Assembly: GCF_000716605.1 (NCBI RefSeq)
Contig: NZ_JNXE01000017.1
Span: forward strand, 1-64,000
Reading direction: 5' to 3'
Source of the DNA: Streptomyces sp. NRRL F-525
GTDB lineage: Bacteria > Actinomycetota > Actinomycetes > Streptomycetales > Streptomycetaceae
DNA length: 64,000 nucleotides
The position numbers and the translations under genes are program-made. This document shows positions 62,090-64,000 of the stretch, in pieces. The first letter of the stretch is position 1; each line of letters opens with the position of its first letter. The notes under the pieces are model-generated. The model was not told where the DNA came from. It saw only the letters and a program-made list of their open reading frames with translations, and made no database searches.

Positions 62090-63352
62090 ATGACCGCCTC
62101 CGTGCCCCCGCCGCCCGAGGGCGCCCCGCACCACCCGCCACGCTTGGCCCGGCCCGACGCGGTACCACGCCTCATGGAACCGGGGATCGCGCTACCCGCT
62201 CCGGACGGCGTGGCGGAGTTCTGGGCGGACGTCCGGCGACGCGGCACCCCGCTCGTGTCGCCGGACCCGCTGGGCAGCACCGACCACCTGGCCGTGACGT
62301 TCCTGTGGCGCGGCGGCCCGGCCACCCGCGCCGTCCAGGTCCTGCCCAACAAACTCGGCGACCCGCGCGCCCCCGAGGGCAACCTGATGGAACACCTGCC
62401 CGGCACGGACATCTGGCACTGGACGCTCCGCCTGCGCCAAGACTGGCGCGGCACCTACGACCTCCACGTCGACGAGGGCGACGGACCGGCCCCGGGCACA
62501 CCCGACTACTGGCGCAGGCTGCGCACCCGGAGCCGGATCGACCCCTTCAACCCCCGCACGCTGCCCCGCCGTTGGGACGGTGGAGGTGTCTCCTACGCCG
62601 AACTCCCTGCCGCCCCGCGCGCGTTGGACTGGGTGCCCAGGCAGCACATCACGCACGGCACCCTCACCGAACACAAGGTGGCGAGCGCGCGTTTCGGCGA
62701 CGATCGGCGGGTCTGGCTCTACGAACCGCCGGTCGCCGCAGTGGAGTTGTCGGAACTCCCTGTCCTCGTCCTCCTCGACGGAGAGCACTGGGGGCCACGA
62801 CTCGGCCTCGCGCACCTGCTCGACAACCTCATCGCGGACGGCAGGGTCCCGCCGCTCGCCGCCGTGCTGCCCGACTCCGTGGACGCCGGCACCCGGTGGG
62901 CGGAACTGACGTGCCGTCCCGAGTTCGTCGGCTTCCTCAAGGATGAGTTGCTGCCATGGGCGGCGCAACGGCTGCCCGTCACGACCGATCCCGTACGCAC
63001 GGTGATCGCCGGACAGAGCCTCGGCGGTCTCACCGCCGCCTACGCGGCGGTCGCGGCCCCGCACCGGTTCGGGAACGTCCTGGCCCAGTCGGGGTCGTTC
63101 TGGTGGCCCGTCGGCCCGGACACGGAGTGGCTCACCCGGCAGCTCGCCAACACCCCACGGCTGCCTGTCCGTTTCCGGCTCTCCTTCGGCGAACAGGAAT
63201 GGGTGGCCCTCCCCGCGGCCCGCCGACTGCGCGAGACCCTGGCCGCCGCCGGTTACCACGACGCCTCCTACCGGGAGTTCAACGGCGGCCACGACTACCT
63301 CTGCTGGCGGACCGAACTGGCCGACGGTCTGGTGGAGTTGCTCGGGGACTGA
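62090..63352 (+). CDS. Enterochelin-esterase-like (Fes/IroD) protein
   Basis: 420 residues from ATG 62090; a TTG at 62054 directly after the iron box is less likely. An N-terminal beta domain (AVTFLWRGGPATRAVQVLPNKLGD) is followed by an alpha/beta hydrolase domain: RVWLYEPP, VLLDGEHWGPRLGLAHLLDNLI, nucleophile IAGQSLGGLTAAYAAV (Ser), and His in FNGGHDYLCWR. Fes-type enzymes cut the ester backbone of imported catecholate siderophores to release iron. The iron box and neighbouring NRPS and PPTase genes support this. Confidence 0.9.
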   Translation: MTASVPPPPEGAPHHPPRLARPDAVPRLMEPGIALPAPDGVAEFWADVRRRGTPLVSPDPLGSTDHLAVTFLWRGGPATRAVQVLPNKLGDPRAPEGNLMEHLPGTDIWHWTLRLRQDWRGTYDLHVDEGDGPAPGTPDYWRRLRTRSRIDPFNPRTLPRRWDGGGVSYAELPAAPRALDWVPRQHITHGTLTEHKVASARFGDDRRVWLYEPPVAAVELSELPVLVLLDGEHWGPRLGLAHLLDNLIADGRVPPLAAVLPDSVDAGTRWAELTCRPEFVGFLKDELLPWAAQRLPVTTDPVRTVIAGQSLGGLTAAYAAVAAPHRFGNVLAQSGSFWWPVGPDTEWLTRQLANTPRLPVRFRLSFGEQEWVALPAARRLRETLAAAGYHDASYREFNGGHDYLCWRTELADGLVELLGD

Positions 63353-63356
63353 GAGG

Positions 63357-63819
63357 TCAGTCGGCTGCCACCGCACAGGCCGCTGTCCATCCCGCCGGGA
63401 CATCGACGTCGGTCACCCGCCAACGCGGTGGCTCGCACGGACAGCGGCCGGTCCCCACATGCACACCCTGCAAGCAGCGCCCGAAAGGCCCTCGCCGGTC
63501 GCCTTCAGAAACGCCTCCTTACGGGTCCAGCAGCGGGCGAAGGCGACGGACCGGGATTCCGGAACGGTCCGCGCCAACTCGGCCCGCTCGGCCGGGTGCA
63601 GGGATCGTGCCGCGTCCCGAACCAACGCCGGCGCGGGGACCTGCTCGACGTCGACGCCCGCTCGCCCGGCCTCCGTAGTGCCATCGCGCGCTACCGTTCC
63701 CCGTCGTCGAGTACCGACATGTCGAGCGGGGTGTCGGTCGGTGGGGTCCGTACAACCAACAGCTGTGGGCCCCGCGCGAGTTGCCCCGGCCGCAGCTGGT
63801 GCGCGGGCGCCATGGTCAC
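63357..63819 (-). pseudogene. Disrupted 4'-phosphopantetheinyl transferase (Sfp type)
   Basis: The first 40 residues from ATG 63813 (or a GTG at 63819) read as an Sfp-type N-terminus ending LDMSVLDDGER and then meet a TAG (63691-63693). Downstream, another frame gives the Mg-binding core GVDVEQVPAPAL and CWTRKEAFLKATGEGL. A third frame change near 63485-63500 is needed to recover the C-terminus (GVHVGTG, then PPRWRVTDVDVPAGW, then a stop at 63357). The middle of the protein (PCxxCGxPHGRP and FNLSHS region, roughly 60 residues) is absent. This indicates an internal deletion plus a frameshift, or sequence errors. It lies just after an NRPS end. Confidence 0.75.
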
Positions 63820-64000
63820 CCGCGCGTCGCCTCCCCTCGCCGGGCGTCGAGCTTCTTCAAGCGGGCGGCCAGTACCGTGGCGATGTCGTCGAGATGTCCG
63901 TCCCGCATCAACTGCGGGTGCGTGCAGTCGAGATCGTGGTTGATGATCGCGCCGCTCACGTGCGGGCGCCACGCCTCGCGGGTCAGCCAGTCCTCGGCGC
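63816..64000 (-). CDS. C-terminus of a probable NRPS/thioesterase protein (partial)
   Basis: Only the last 61 residues are in the window, in frame from the right edge to a TGA at 63816-63818. They read EDWLTREAWRPHVSGAIINH, then the remainder (DLDCTHPQLMRDGHLDDIATVLAARLKKL and a charged tail). The pattern (W..HV.G.I....D.CTHPQLM....LDDIA.VLAARL) matches the ends of thioesterase domains of siderophore-type NRPSs. The stop overlaps a possible GTG start of the PPTase. Position beside the Fes-like gene and iron box suggests a catecholate siderophore cluster extending to the right. Confidence 0.55.
   Translation of the reverse strand, partial: AEDWLTREAWRPHVSGAIINHDLDCTHPQLMRDGHLDDIATVLAARLKKLDARRGEATRG

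Overview
The window is very G+C rich, has strong third-position GC bias, frequent GTG starts, 4-base ATGA/GTGA overlaps between co-directional genes, Tat-type secreted hydrolases and the usual actinomycete regulators. All of this points to a Streptomyces or close relative. I saw no rRNA, tRNA, CRISPR array, integrase, transposase or attachment site. The only in-frame TTA codon I noticed lies in the response regulator at 19924-20652.

Layout. 1-4.3 kb: end of an alpha-glucan/trehalose locus, with a disrupted glgE, a DUF5133 protein, a GHKL-ATPase-like protein and glgX. 4.3-8.1 kb: a two-domain VOC protein, a MarR-regulated ABC exporter and an unknown beta-rich protein. 8.2-14.0 kb: a lone hemC, a questin-oxidase-like protein, a Tat-secreted glycoside hydrolase, an NPP1/NLP-type secreted protein and a stand-alone ATP-dependent DNA ligase. 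14.1-18.6 kb: two NarL/DesK-type two-component pairs and a 60-residue membrane protein. 18.8-20.7 kb: an SDR and an orphan OmpR-type regulator, divergent around three 28-bp-spaced operator-like repeats. 21.0-26.4 kb: an oxidation cassette of P450, 3Fe-4S ferredoxin, ferredoxin reductase, SDR and Baeyer-Villiger monooxygenase. 26.4-28.2 kb: an EamA exporter divergent from a LysR regulator.

The heart of the window, 28.3-55.2 kb, is a large accessory catabolic region. A secreted tannase/feruloyl-esterase-like enzyme precedes an FCD-type GntR regulator and an operon with recognisable galB, galC (ligK-like) and galD homologues, a type I extradiol dioxygenase and an AAHS aromatic-acid symporter. 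This set should take a trihydroxy- or carboxylated catechol to pyruvate and oxaloacetate through 4-oxalomesaconate. It is followed by a second, LysR-associated set: cupin, CMD-family protein, sugar-type ABC importer, extradiol-like VOC protein, two aldehyde dehydrogenases, FAH hydrolase, alpha/beta hydrolase, HbpS/GlcG, a MetE-like protein lacking the expected zinc ligands, an ABM-fold protein, L-2-hydroxyglutarate oxidase, amidohydrolase, ThDP enzyme and malate/lactate-type dehydrogenase. Candidate shared operators tie the promoters of each set together.

55.2-64 kb: an HSL-family esterase, a BlaI/M56 pair facing a glycosyltransferase-polysaccharide deacetylase operon across two BlaI-like boxes, a Tat carboxylesterase, and the edge of an apparent siderophore locus: iron box, enterochelin-esterase-like protein, disrupted phosphopantetheinyl transferase and the C-terminus of a probable NRPS. 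Two genes, glgE near the left edge and the PPTase near the right edge, carry internal deletions with loss of frame.
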